A DNA stretch of 64,000 nucleotides from Flavobacterium seoulense (GTDB taxonomy: Bacteria; Bacteroidota; Bacteroidia; Flavobacteriales; Flavobacteriaceae). The DNA is taken from assembly GCF_000695795.1 (NCBI RefSeq), contig NZ_JNCA01000003.1, forward strand, positions 79,962 to 143,961. The letters are read 5' to 3'. Below are positions 18,982 to 27,610 of this stretch, in pieces. The notes under the pieces were generated by a model. That model did not search any database. It saw only the letters and a program-made list of their open reading frames with translations, and had not been told where the DNA came from. A program made the position numbers and the translations under genes. Positions within the stretch are counted from its first letter, which is position 1; each line of letters begins with the position of its first letter.

Positions 18982-20141
18982 TAGCACAAGATAAAACTAA
19001 ATTAGAAAATCAGTTTTTAATTGAAGAAGCGCATTCTTTGCATGATGCTAAATTCATTTCGAAAGAACAACTAAAGGAAATAGAAACCCGACTCAATTAC
19101 ACTAAAGCAAATACCAATATTTTTTTACGCTTTGGATTTGCTGTACTTGGTATCTTTTTATATGCTTCAATTTGTGGATTTATTTCTTTGCTTAGTATGA
19201 ATATTATTGATCATAATTTCGAAGCTTTTATTTTCATCTATGCAGCAATGGGTTTTGCAGGCACCGAATTTTTAATTCATCAAAACAATACCGAAAAAGG
19301 ACTCGATGATGTTTTTTTAATTGGAGGACAATTGCTTTTTGCTGTAGCCATAGGAGTTGCAACAGAAGCCAATGAACTTTCAATTGCTATCACAGCTACT
19401 CTTATTTCTTTCTTTAGTTACCTTCGTTATGTAAAACTAGTTTCTGTCTTAATATTCTGCATCGCTAGTACGGCAACGGTAGCTTTTGGTTTATTTGAAC
19501 TGGGAAGTATTGGAAAAACAATTTTACCCTTTGTATTGATGATTTACGCTTTAGGAATCTATTTCTTAACTAAAAAGGGAACTCAAAAAGTCCAATTTCT
19601 TTTTTACCACAAAGGAATTCTGTTCTTAAAAAACTTTTGTTTACTATTATTTTATTGTTCAGGAAATTATCTGGTAGTTAGAAAACTTTCAGAAGTATTA
19701 CTGGAAACTGAAATTCCTGCAAATTTAGATATTCCTTTTGCCTGGTTCTTTTATACTTTTACAGTAATTGTCCCTTTGTTCTATATCTTTTATGCTTTAA
19801 AAATGCAGGAAAGAATAATGCTTTGGATAGGTTTTATAAGCTTAGGATTTACATTTTATACTATTCGATATTATCACCAGATTTTACCCATTGAAATTGC
19901 TTTAATCTTAGGCGGACTTTTACTTTTTGCTATCGCTTATTTTTCCATCAAAAAGCTTAAAGACAGGACAACTGGAATCACTTTTCAGCCTGATCGTTTT
20001 ATCAATTCAAGCGATTTTATCAATACCGAAGCGCTAATTCTAACTTCCCAATTTGGTTTAAAACCCGAAACTACAGTCGAATCACCGATGGAATTTGGCG
20101 GAGGTGATTTTAGTGGCGGAGGTTCGAGCGGAGGTTTTTAA
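18978..20141 (+). CDS. DUF2157-like membrane protein with Gly/Ser-rich tail, 387 aa
   Basis: This partner of the preceding gene has the same plan: a soluble N-terminal segment (LIEEAHSLHDAKFISKEQLK), then about ten membrane segments, and a cytoplasmic tail ending EFGGGDFSGGGSSGGF. Similar Gly/Ser-rich tails end several bacterial membrane proteins of the TPM/DUF2207 type. The start overlaps the upstream stop by four bases. The last ~50 bp of this gene recur in diverged form beyond the Fic gene (21294-21345), which suggests DNA was inserted or a paralogue was lost here. Confidence 0.75.
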   Translation: MIAQDKTKLENQFLIEEAHSLHDAKFISKEQLKEIETRLNYTKANTNIFLRFGFAVLGIFLYASICGFISLLSMNIIDHNFEAFIFIYAAMGFAGTEFLIHQNNTEKGLDDVFLIGGQLLFAVAIGVATEANELSIAITATLISFFSYLRYVKLVSVLIFCIASTATVAFGLFELGSIGKTILPFVLMIYALGIYFLTKKGTQKVQFLFYHKGILFLKNFCLLLFYCSGNYLVVRKLSEVLLETEIPANLDIPFAWFFYTFTVIVPLFYIFYALKMQERIMLWIGFISLGFTFYTIRYYHQILPIEIALILGGLLLFAIAYFSIKKLKDRTTGITFQPDRFINSSDFINTEALILTSQFGLKPETTVESPMEFGGGDFSGGGSSGGF

Positions 20142-20161
20142 ATTAAAATCTTTCTTTATCT

Positions 20162-20218
20162 TTATCGGCAAAAAAAAACGTACTCAACAAATCTTATTTG
20201 TTGTATATTTGCCGATAA
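20162..20218 (+). promoter_or_regulatory. Promoter and nested inverted repeats before the Fic gene
   Basis: An 11-bp arm TTATCGGCAAA (20162-20172) pairs with TTTGCCGATAA (20208-20218). Inside it, CAACAAAT (20185-20192) pairs with ATTTGTTG (20196-20203). The -7 box TATATTTG (20204-20211) overlaps the outer right arm. The arrangement could be an operator, perhaps for the HTH part of the Fic protein itself, or a cruciform. Confidence 0.6.
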
Positions 20219-20239
20219 CGGCATATGTAATCGAAAAAT

Positions 20240-21133
20240 ATGAACTATATTTCAGTCAGTGAATTTTCAAAAAAATGGAATGTTCCAGAAAGAACAGTTC
20301 GAAATTATTGTGCCACAGGAAAAATAAAAGGTGCTTTCTTAACTGGTAAAACTTGGAATATTCCAGAAGATACGACTTTAACCAATAAAGTAAAGGAGAA
20401 GAAATTTAGTGATAATACATTACTCAATCATCTTAAAGAGCAAAAAGAAATGAAGCTCAAAGGTGGAATTTATCATCGCACACAAATTGACCTGACTTAT
20501 AATTCAAATCGTATTGAAGGAAGTAAGCTAACTCATGATCAAACCAGATATATTTTTGAAACTAATACTATCGGAGTATCCAAAGAGAGTATTAATGTAG
20601 ATGATATTATAGAAACCACAAACCACTTTCGTTGTATCGATTTAATTATTGATAAAGCAAAATCAAAACTAACCGAATCTTTTATTAAAGAATTACATTT
20701 TATCCTAAAATTAGGAACATCTGATAGTCAAAAAAAGTGGTTTAATGTTGGTCAATACAAAAAACTACCTAATGAAGTTGGAGGTAATGAAACTTGTCCT
20801 CCTTCAGTCGTTGCTACAAAAATGAAAGAATTACTTTCGAGCTACCATAACATTGAAAAGAAAACTTTTGAAGATATTATTGATTTTCATTATCAATTTG
20901 AAATCATCCATCCATTTCAAGACGGTAACGGACGTGTTGGTCGGTTAATTATGTTTAAAGAGTGCTTAGCGAACAATTTTATACCTTTTATTATTGATGA
21001 AGACTTAAAACTGTTTTATTACAGAGGCTTACAGGAATGGCCTCTTATAAAAGAATATTTGTTAGATACTTGTCTTACAGCTCAGGATAATTACAAAATC
21101 ATCCTCAAGTATTTCGAAATAAAATCAAGCTAA
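20240..21133 (+). CDS. Fic family protein with N-terminal HTH
   Basis: Fic enzymes transfer AMP (or related groups) onto target hydroxyls. This 297-residue protein begins with an excisionase/MerR-like helix-turn-helix (residues 3-43, VSEFSKKWNVPERTVRNYC). It then has a class II-type inhibitory motif S89-x3-E93-G94 and the Fic core H224-PFQDGNGRVG-R235, with all catalytic residues intact. The target is unknown. It stands alone with its own promoter and nested inverted repeats, and is bracketed by a duplicated end of the upstream gene, which suggests acquisition by insertion. The DNA-binding part may autoregulate the gene. Confidence 0.88.
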   Translation: MNYISVSEFSKKWNVPERTVRNYCATGKIKGAFLTGKTWNIPEDTTLTNKVKEKKFSDNTLLNHLKEQKEMKLKGGIYHRTQIDLTYNSNRIEGSKLTHDQTRYIFETNTIGVSKESINVDDIIETTNHFRCIDLIIDKAKSKLTESFIKELHFILKLGTSDSQKKWFNVGQYKKLPNEVGGNETCPPSVVATKMKELLSSYHNIEKKTFEDIIDFHYQFEIIHPFQDGNGRVGRLIMFKECLANNFIPFIIDEDLKLFYYRGLQEWPLIKEYLLDTCLTAQDNYKIILKYFEIKSS

Positions 21134-21293
21134 AAACAAAAAGCTACAAAAATTAAATTCGTAGCTCTTGCGTTGCTTAAACCCATAGTAATTAATCATT
21201 GTTTCGACTTATCTAACCACCAAAAATGCAACGCTTTTGGTTTCCTTCTAAAGAATTCGAGAATTTTATAGCATTTAAAATAGTATTATTTAC
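21134..21293. other. Gap after the Fic gene with inverted repeat
   Basis: AGCTAC and GTAGCT arms (about 21142-21167) form a hairpin whose T-rich side faces the minus strand; no minus-strand gene is near. No coding content is convincing up to the duplicated fragment at 21294. Confidence 0.4.
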
Positions 21294-21345
21294 GAATTTG
21301 GCGGAGGTGATTTTAGTGGCGATGGTTCCAGCGGAAGTTTTTAAA
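21294..21345 (+). pseudogene. Orphan copy of the 3' end of the DUF2157-like gene
   Basis: The first 28 bp (21294-21321) are identical to 20091-20118 and the next 24 bp match with a few changes, through the stop codon. Translated in frame it gives EFGGGDFSGDGSSGSF and a stop. There is no start or upstream coding part, so it is a remnant. Together with the intact copy it brackets the Fic gene. Confidence 0.75.
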
Positions 21346-21462
21346 ATAATAATTAAAAAAAACAAATCTAAAAAATATCACCTTTTAATTTTCAGTTTTC
21401 TATTTTTAAATACTCTTTTCTCAACATAGTTACCATTGTGTTAATTCTTACTTTTTTTATTC

Positions 21463-21470
21463 TAATTTTG
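21463..21470 (+). promoter_or_regulatory. TAnnTTTG -7 box of the secreted-protein pair
   Basis: TAATTTTG lies 58 bp before the ATG at 21528. A TTG at 21436-21438 is a possible but distant -33 element. Confidence 0.45.
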
Positions 21471-21527
21471 TAGGATTTTAAACATAAAAAAACTTATTTT
21501 TAGAAAACCAATTTAAACATACAAATC

Positions 21528-22385
21528 ATGAAATCATTTACTCTAAAAAAATCATTATTACTGCTGTTTTTATTTTTGAATATAATTGCTGTAACTGCTC
21601 AAGACAAACTGGATACCGTGATTATGTCTAACGGTGAAAAAAGAACTGGAAAAATTATAGCTGTCAAAGAAGATGCTGTTAAATTTATCTACAAAGGTGA
21701 ATCTTTAGAATATGAATTTAAAAAATCAGAAATAAATAAAATTGAATTTGCCAGCGGACGAACAGAAATAATCAATAATGCTACTACTTCTGATGCGACA
21801 TCGACATCGACATCGACATCAACTTCAACTGAAAGAAAAGGCCTTATTGCTGTTTTACCTTTCGAATTCATAACTAATGATCCGGCTCTAAGTACCAGTG
21901 CAATGGCTGAACAATTACAAAACGACAGCTACCTTTCTATCAAAGAAAACACACATGGCTTACAGCTGCAGGATCCTATTACAACCAATAGTATTTTAGC
22001 CAAAAACGGTCTTTCGCACAGCAATATTAAATCAAAAACCCCAAAAGAAATTGCAATTTTATTAGGAGTTGAAAATGTAGTTTATGGAATGGCAAATGTC
22101 ACTAACAAAGGAACTTCTTCTTACGGAAGCGGTATCTCCACTTATAACGGAAAAGAAACGGATAAAAAAGATAATAAAAAAGCATCTGGTACTATTTACA
22201 ATTCTAATAATGCCACTACTACCATCAATTATGAAACAAAAATTGGTTTGAATTTTTATAATGATCAGGGAACTAATTTGTATTCAGAATCCCGAAACTC
22301 TTTCGGTACTGGCTTTGATGCTTACCATGCTACTATTAATTACCTTATCAAGCGTTGTCCATTTGGATCAAAAGTAAAAAACTAA
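21528..22385 (+). CDS. Secreted protein with Thr-Ser repeat linker, 285 aa, function unknown
   Basis: A signal peptide (MKSFTLKKSLLLLFLFLNIIAVTAQ) is followed by a small beta-rich domain (VIMSNGEKRTGKIIAVKEDA, residues about 31-50) reminiscent of SH3-like folds. A (Thr-Ser)n linker near residues 90-99 comes next. The second domain starts KGLIAVLPFEF, which resembles the N-terminal strand of CsgG/TolB-like lipoproteins that build envelope structures; that resemblance is weak. It is probably periplasmic. Its stop codon overlaps the start of the next gene by one base, so the two are probably co-translated and functionally linked. Confidence 0.7.
   Translation: MKSFTLKKSLLLLFLFLNIIAVTAQDKLDTVIMSNGEKRTGKIIAVKEDAVKFIYKGESLEYEFKKSEINKIEFASGRTEIINNATTSDATSTSTSTSTSTERKGLIAVLPFEFITNDPALSTSAMAEQLQNDSYLSIKENTHGLQLQDPITTNSILAKNGLSHSNIKSKTPKEIAILLGVENVVYGMANVTNKGTSSYGSGISTYNGKETDKKDNKKASGTIYNSNNATTTINYETKIGLNFYNDQGTNLYSESRNSFGTGFDAYHATINYLIKRCPFGSKVKN
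21797..21820. repeat. Hexanucleotide repeat (GACATC)4 inside a gene
   Basis: Four perfect tandem copies encode a Thr-Ser stretch. Changes in copy number keep the frame and only change linker length. Confidence 0.85.
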
Positions 22386-23380
22386 TGAGAATCCGTTTTA
22401 TATTTTTATTAATCGTTGCGACAAGTTGGGCGCAGCAAAAAAATACAGACAGCATATCCAATTCAACTCCTGCAAATGAGTACATCATACATTATGATGA
22501 TTTCATTAAAACCAGAGTGGGATTTACCAATAGTTTTAATTCATTTCATATTAAAGACCAAAAAGATAATCTTGATTTTACCTTATCGCCTAATCAAAGG
22601 TTACGCTCTACTTTTACATTTATGTATAAATTTATCGAATTGGACTTAGGCTACACACCTGATTTTATTCGATTCAACAAGGACGATGAAAAATACGGTA
22701 AAACATCGTTTTCTAATTTTGGAACCCGATTGTATTTAGGCAAATGGATGCAAAGTATTGAATACACTAAAATAAAAGGATTTTATGTTAATAAAGACGA
22801 TATTGGAATACCTGAAAACCTATTGTTCTCTAATTTTCAGATGCGAAGATTTGGCGGAAGCACCTCTTACATCTTTAATCCCAACTTTTCATTTAGAACC
22901 ATCTTTGGACAAAGTGAATGGCAAAAGAAAAGCGCAGGAAGTTTTGTTCCAAGCATAAGTTATTATTTTACCCAAATGAAAAACGATAACCCCAGCAAAG
23001 ACAACAGTATTGATATTGCAGTAGGTCCTGGATATTATTACAATTGGGTTATTAATAAAAACTTGCTGATTTCGGCAGGAGCTTATGGCGGTGTAGGCTA
23101 TAACACTACTAAAACAACTTATTCGGATGGCACTCCGGAAGAAATAATCGATGGACTTTCTTATCAAACACAGTTGAATCTGAATTTAGGATACAATTCT
23201 GAAAAATTCTACACAGGAGTAACAGCTAGATGGAATACTTTTTATTATGATAATGATCCCAGAGTTCATATTAAGGATCAGCAGCGTTTTTTTGAATTCT
23301 ATGTAGGTTATCGTTTTAAGGCATCAGAAAGAATAAGTAATCTGGTGAATAATCCACAAAGTCTTATAAAGAAGAAATAA
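22385..23380 (+). CDS. DUF4421-like outer-membrane beta-barrel protein
   Basis: I chose the ATG at 22385, which overlaps the upstream stop, because it gives a signal peptide (MRIRFIFLLIVATSWAQ); the in-frame ATG at 22355 does not. The mature part (331 residues in all) alternates polar and hydrophobic residues with aromatic girdles (FTFMYKFIELDLGYTPDF, YYNWVINKNLLISAGAYGG), typical of beta-strands. It ends in an aromatic-rich strand FFEFYVGYRFKASE. It matches my memory of DUF4421 proteins of Bacteroidetes, which have no known function. The operon partner is the secreted protein upstream; a bidirectional terminator follows. Confidence 0.72.
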   Translation: MRIRFIFLLIVATSWAQQKNTDSISNSTPANEYIIHYDDFIKTRVGFTNSFNSFHIKDQKDNLDFTLSPNQRLRSTFTFMYKFIELDLGYTPDFIRFNKDDEKYGKTSFSNFGTRLYLGKWMQSIEYTKIKGFYVNKDDIGIPENLLFSNFQMRRFGGSTSYIFNPNFSFRTIFGQSEWQKKSAGSFVPSISYYFTQMKNDNPSKDNSIDIAVGPGYYYNWVINKNLLISAGAYGGVGYNTTKTTYSDGTPEEIIDGLSYQTQLNLNLGYNSEKFYTGVTARWNTFYYDNDPRVHIKDQQRFFEFYVGYRFKASERISNLVNNPQSLIKKK

Positions 23381-23398
23381 GCTTTGTTGAGCTTAAAC

Positions 23399-23441
23399 AA
23401 AAAGAGCTTGTTGGAATACTATTTTCGAACAAGCTCTTTTT
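23399..23441. terminator. Bidirectional terminator between DUF4421-like gene and ytxJ
   Basis: AAAAAGAGCTTGTT (23399-23412) pairs with AACAAGCTCTTTTT (23428-23441). It ends converging genes on both strands. Confidence 0.8.
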
Positions 23442-23456
23442 AATATTTATAAAATC

Positions 23457-23849
23457 TTATAATTTATCTTTCAAACCTACAGCATCAATATCTGAATGTG
23501 AAGCATCATAAACAGCTTTTCCGTCTTTTATTACAACAATCTGTGGTGATTCGTGATGTACATTAAAACGATTGGCTATTTCATTCGAAATTTCGCGGTA
23601 ATTAAGCAAATCCAGAAAATAAGGTGTTACTTCTTCTTCCAGATTAAATTCATTTTCAAATTGTCTTAAAGCCATTCTGCTCACACTACAACGCGTACTA
23701 TGCTTAAAAATCACCGCTGGTTTTTCATTCGAATTAAAAATAATTTCGCCCAACTGATCAACATCGGTTAGCAATTCCCAATTCATTTTACTTTCTTGCT
23801 GCTTTGGTGTTTCTTCATCCCCACCAAAAATATTTTTAAAAAAACTCAT
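23457..23849 (-). CDS. ytxJ: Bacillithiol-system redox protein YtxJ
   Basis: This 130-residue thioredoxin-fold protein has the YtxJ signature FKHSTRCSVSRMALRQFE (residues about 48-65), with the single conserved Cys. The fold continues to the cis-Pro region ESPQIVVIKDGKAVYDASH. YtxJ is linked to bacillithiol and probably reduces mixed disulfides of that thiol. The N-terminal 20 residues (MSFFKNIFGGDEETPKQQ) are a variable linker. The gene is divergent from clpB. Confidence 0.88.
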   Translation of the reverse strand: MSFFKNIFGGDEETPKQQESKMNWELLTDVDQLGEIIFNSNEKPAVIFKHSTRCSVSRMALRQFENEFNLEEEVTPYFLDLLNYREISNEIANRFNVHHESPQIVVIKDGKAVYDASHSDIDAVGLKDKL

Positions 23850-23999
23850 ATTTTAACTTGTTTTATGACTTTTTGACATTAAAAACTACTGAAAATCGTT
23901 TTAAAAATGCCTTTTTGTCCTTAAATTTACTATGGAATATAATTTGTCCCAACTCCTGCAAAGTTAATTAATTAGTTTAAACCAAATCTATAAAACAAT

Positions 24000-26606
24000 A
24001 TGAACATCAATAAATTTACAATTAAATCGCAGGAAGCCATTCAGCTTTCACAGCAGCTGGCTCAAAGTTATGGCCAGCAGCAAATAGAAAACGAACACAT
24101 TTTTAAAGCCATTTTTGAGGTGGACGAAAATGTAGCACCTTTTATTTTGAAAAAACTTAACGTAAATGTGCCTTTGTTTTTACAAATATTAGACAGCACG
24201 ATTCAGAGTTTTCCAAAAGTTTCAGGTGGTGATGTAATGCTTTCCAGAGAGGCTAACAAAGCACTAAACGAAGCCGAAATTATTGCTAAAAAAATGAACG
24301 ATGAATATGTTTCTATCGAACATTTGATCTTAGCTATTTTCGATTCAAAATCAAAGGTGGCGCAAATTTTAAAAGATCAGGGCGTAACCGGAAAAGGATT
24401 AAAAGCCACTATCGAAGAATTACGAAAAGGCGAAAGAGTAACCTCAGCATCAGCCGAGGAAACGTATAATTCGCTAAACAAATACGCTAAAAACCTCAAC
24501 GAATTAGCCCGATCAGGAAAACTCGATCCGGTAATTGGTCGTGACGAAGAAATCCGACGTGTGTTACAAATCCTGACCCGTCGTACTAAAAATAACCCAA
24601 TGCTTGTGGGAGAACCTGGTGTGGGTAAAACCGCCATTGCCGAAGGTTTAGCGCATAGAATTGTAGATGGCGACGTTCCTGAAAATCTAAAAGATAAAAT
24701 CGTGTTTTCACTGGATATGGGAGCCTTAATTGCGGGTGCCAAATACAAAGGAGAATTTGAAGAGCGTTTAAAATCGGTAGTGAAAGAAGTAACTGCTGCC
24801 GATGGTGATATTGTGTTGTTCATTGATGAAATCCACACGCTGGTAGGTGCCGGCGGTGGCGAAGGTGCGATGGATGCAGCGAATATCCTTAAACCGGCTT
24901 TGGCTCGTGGTGAACTGCGTGCTATTGGTGCAACGACTTTAGACGAATACCAAAAATATTTCGAAAAAGACAAAGCACTGGAACGTCGTTTCCAAAAAGT
25001 ACAAATTGAAGAACCGGATACTGAAAGTGCTATTTCGATTCTTCGTGGTATCAAAGAAAAATACGAAACACATCATAAAGTCCAAATTAAAGACGAGGCT
25101 ATTATTGCTGCCGTAGAATTGTCGCAACGTTACATAACTAATCGTTTTTTACCGGACAAAGCCATCGACTTAATGGACGAAGCAGCTTCTAAAATCCGAA
25201 TGGAAATTAATTCGAAACCTGAAGAACTGGATGTTTTGGATCGAAAAATCATGCAGTTGGAAATCGAAATTGAAGCTATTAAACGCGAAAAAGACGAAAC
25301 CAAGCTGAAAGTTCTTGGAATGGAATTAGCCAATCTGAAAGAAGACCGAAACAAAATTTTCACCAAATGGAAATCAGAAAAAGATGTGGTCGATAACATT
25401 CAGACCGTAAAAACCGAAATCGAAGACTTTAAATACGAAGCCGAACGTGCCGAACGCGATGGCGATTACGGAAAAGTTGCCGAAATACGTTACGGAAGAA
25501 TCAAAGAAGCTCAGGAACGACTTGACGCTTTACATAAGGAATTACTCGAAAATCAATCCGGCGGAAGTTCGCTAATTAAAGAAGAAGTAACCCGCGAAGA
25601 TATTGCCGAAGTGGTTGCTAAATGGACTGGAATTCCTGTGGTAAAAATGCTTCAGGGCGAGAGAGAAAAACTCCTGCATCTGGAAGAAGAACTGCACCGC
25701 AGAGTAGTAGGTCAGGAAGAAGCTATTGAAGCCATTAGTGATGCCGTACGCCGTAGCCGTGCCGGATTGCAGGACATGAAAAAACCTGTGGGTACCTTCC
25801 TGTTCCTTGGAACAACCGGTGTGGGGAAAACCGAATTGGCAAAAGCCTTAGCCGAATATCTGTTTGACGATGAAAATGCCATGACCCGAATTGACATGAG
25901 CGAATACCAGGAACGCCATAGCGTGAGCCGATTGGTAGGTGCGCCTCCGGGATATGTGGGCTATGACGAAGGCGGACAATTGACGGAAGCCGTGCGTCGT
26001 AAACCGTATTCAGTAATTTTGTTGGACGAGATCGAAAAAGCGCATCCTGATACCTTCAACATCTTGTTACAGGTGCTGGACGAAGGACGTTTAACAGATA
26101 ACAAAGGCCGTCTTGCCGATTTTAAAAACACGATTATCATTATGACTTCTAATATGGGAAGCCATATTATACAGGAAAAATTCGAGAACCTAAAAGGAAG
26201 CGTCGAAGCCGCAACCGAAGCTGCCAAAGTAGAAGTTTTAGGCTTACTGAAACAAACCGTACGTCCTGAATTCATCAACCGTATTGACGAAATCGTGATG
26301 TTTACACCGTTGACCAATGCTAATATTGCTCAAATTGTAGGCCTCCAATTAAAATCAGTAACTAAAATGCTGGCACAGCAAGGCATTACTATGGACGCCA
26401 CGCCGGAAGCTATCGATTATTTGTCTGATAAAGGATTTGATCCACAGTTTGGGGCGCGTCCCGTAAAACGTGTAATTCAGCGAGAGGTGTTGAACCAGTT
26501 GTCTAAAGAAATTCTGGCTGGCAAAATCACTACCGATAGCATTATCCTTTTGGATGCTTTTGATGGTCAATTGGTTTTTAGAAATCAAAGCGAGTCGAAC
26601 AACTAA
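24000..26606 (+). CDS. clpB: ATP-dependent disaggregase ClpB
   Basis: ClpB is a hexameric AAA+ chaperone that pulls proteins out of aggregates with DnaK. The 868-residue protein has the N-terminal Clp repeat domain (1-145), the first AAA+ domain with Walker A GEPGVGKT (204-211), and the middle coiled-coil domain (about 400-530). The second AAA+ domain has Walker A GTTGVGKT near 603, and the D2-small domain follows. The middle domain and the absence of a ClpP-binding IGF loop separate it from ClpA/ClpC. No HSE-like element is obvious upstream. A terminator follows. Confidence 0.97.
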   Translation: MNINKFTIKSQEAIQLSQQLAQSYGQQQIENEHIFKAIFEVDENVAPFILKKLNVNVPLFLQILDSTIQSFPKVSGGDVMLSREANKALNEAEIIAKKMNDEYVSIEHLILAIFDSKSKVAQILKDQGVTGKGLKATIEELRKGERVTSASAEETYNSLNKYAKNLNELARSGKLDPVIGRDEEIRRVLQILTRRTKNNPMLVGEPGVGKTAIAEGLAHRIVDGDVPENLKDKIVFSLDMGALIAGAKYKGEFEERLKSVVKEVTAADGDIVLFIDEIHTLVGAGGGEGAMDAANILKPALARGELRAIGATTLDEYQKYFEKDKALERRFQKVQIEEPDTESAISILRGIKEKYETHHKVQIKDEAIIAAVELSQRYITNRFLPDKAIDLMDEAASKIRMEINSKPEELDVLDRKIMQLEIEIEAIKREKDETKLKVLGMELANLKEDRNKIFTKWKSEKDVVDNIQTVKTEIEDFKYEAERAERDGDYGKVAEIRYGRIKEAQERLDALHKELLENQSGGSSLIKEEVTREDIAEVVAKWTGIPVVKMLQGEREKLLHLEEELHRRVVGQEEAIEAISDAVRRSRAGLQDMKKPVGTFLFLGTTGVGKTELAKALAEYLFDDENAMTRIDMSEYQERHSVSRLVGAPPGYVGYDEGGQLTEAVRRKPYSVILLDEIEKAHPDTFNILLQVLDEGRLTDNKGRLADFKNTIIIMTSNMGSHIIQEKFENLKGSVEAATEAAKVEVLGLLKQTVRPEFINRIDEIVMFTPLTNANIAQIVGLQLKSVTKMLAQQGITMDATPEAIDYLSDKGFDPQFGARPVKRVIQREVLNQLSKEILAGKITTDSIILLDAFDGQLVFRNQSESNN

Positions 26607-26675
26607 TTAATGCCCGTCAGTTCGAGTGTTTTTTGTGTAATGCAATGAAACAAAAAATGTATCGAGAACTTATAC

Positions 26676-26705
26676 AACACCAGTCATCACGGCTGGTGTT
26701 TTTTT
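26676..26705 (+). terminator. Rho-independent terminator of clpB
   Basis: AACACCAG (26676-26683) pairs with CTGGTGTT (26693-26700), followed by a T run. Confidence 0.82.
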
Positions 26706-26748
26706 ATGGAGCACAACGATAGTTTTCCATAACAACTTCCCTCCTGCT

Positions 26749-26766
26749 TCCCGATAGCTATCGGGA
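26749..26766. repeat. Perfect 18-bp palindrome TCCCGATAGCTATCGGGA
   Basis: The segment is its own reverse complement. I recognise it as a palindrome that occurs in intergenic regions of flavobacterial genomes. It sits in the repeat-rich gap 26607-27057 before the Thoeris genes. Confidence 0.75.
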
Positions 26767-26784
26767 CGCAATATCTTTTTATTT

Positions 26785-26808
26785 TGTCAGGCTGAGCTTG
26801 TCGAAGCC
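26785..26808. repeat. REP-like element with core CTGAGCTTGTCGAAGC
   Basis: The GGCTGAGCTTGTCGAAGCC core is an imperfect palindrome of a type seen in many bacterial genomes as dispersed REP-like sequences. No RAYT transposase gene is visible in the window. Confidence 0.6.
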
Positions 26809-26860
26809 TTTTCTCAATAATTAATTATACTGAGTTTTACCATGATTCAAAAAACAAAAT

Positions 26861-26890
26861 AAAAAGGATATTCACTTCCATCAGGGCTAT
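26861..26890. repeat. AAAGGAT...GGGCTA repeat end
   Basis: This segment resembles the right end of the repeat at 16513-16550. The remainder of the gap up to 27057 is AT-rich and shows no gene. Confidence 0.5.
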
Positions 26891-27057
26891 GGAGAATATA
26901 TACTTTCCTAAAAGCAAGTTTCTTACATAAATTTAACTAAGATTATTCCTTAAAATAGCATTTCATCGAATTATTGTGCTTTTTACGGATACTACAGTAA
27001 TAATTTACAAAAAAGATATATTTTTAGAATAAAATTCTTATATTAAAAAACATTCTT

Positions 27058-27606
27058 ATGGCAATTCTAACAAAATCCAGACTCACAGCTCTAACTGAAA
27101 ACAAACTAGGTACGCGTATGTTTAGTCAAACTTTAAATGAAGCTAAATTCCAAAACAAATCAACTGCAACTGTAACAGTCTTTTTATCACACTGTCATGA
27201 TGATTTAGAACAAATTGAAGTAAATAAGGTAATTGTTTTACTTAGAAATTCTGGAGTTAGTGTTTATATTGATTCACTTGATTCTTCATTACCTCCATTT
27301 ACTAGCGCTATAACTGCACAAAGGATTAAAGACCAAATAAAACAAAACAGAAAATTTATTCTTGTAGCAACAAATAAAGCTATTCAATCAAAATGGTGCA
27401 ATTGGGAATTAGGTTTTGGTGATGCTCACAAGTACATTGATCATATTGCAATAATTCCACTTGCTGATAGCTCTCAAGTATGGAATGGAAACGAGTACTT
27501 ACAGATATATCCTCGAATAGAAGAAAGTGAATTAACTTCTGAATACATAAAAGTTATTTATCCAAACAAAACCTACAAAAGCCTATCTGAATGGTTAAAA
27601 TCTTAA
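27058..27606 (+). CDS. thsB1: Thoeris TIR-domain protein (ThsB-like), first copy
   Basis: This 182-residue protein has a TIR fold: an unusual N-terminal extension of about 37 residues, then VTVFLSHCHDD (39-49), the GVSVYIDSLD segment and WCNWELGFG with the catalytic-type Glu117. In Thoeris systems TIR proteins sense phage and convert NAD+ to a cyclic ADP-ribose isomer. It ends four bases before the SIR2 gene, so the three genes are one operon. It differs clearly from the second TIR protein at 29053, so each may respond to different phages. Confidence 0.85.
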   Translation: MAILTKSRLTALTENKLGTRMFSQTLNEAKFQNKSTATVTVFLSHCHDDLEQIEVNKVIVLLRNSGVSVYIDSLDSSLPPFTSAITAQRIKDQIKQNRKFILVATNKAIQSKWCNWELGFGDAHKYIDHIAIIPLADSSQVWNGNEYLQIYPRIEESELTSEYIKVIYPNKTYKSLSEWLKS

Positions 27607-27610
27607 AATT

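Noticed and set aside
24377..25054. A 225-codon open frame antisense to clpB, and several shorter ones there
   Set aside because: It lies wholly inside clpB on the opposite strand, with Ser/Arg-rich composition caused by the codon pattern of the real gene.
26607..27057. An attachment site or IS remnant bounding the Thoeris genes
   Set aside because: I found repeats on both sides, but no matching direct repeats, integrase or transposase.
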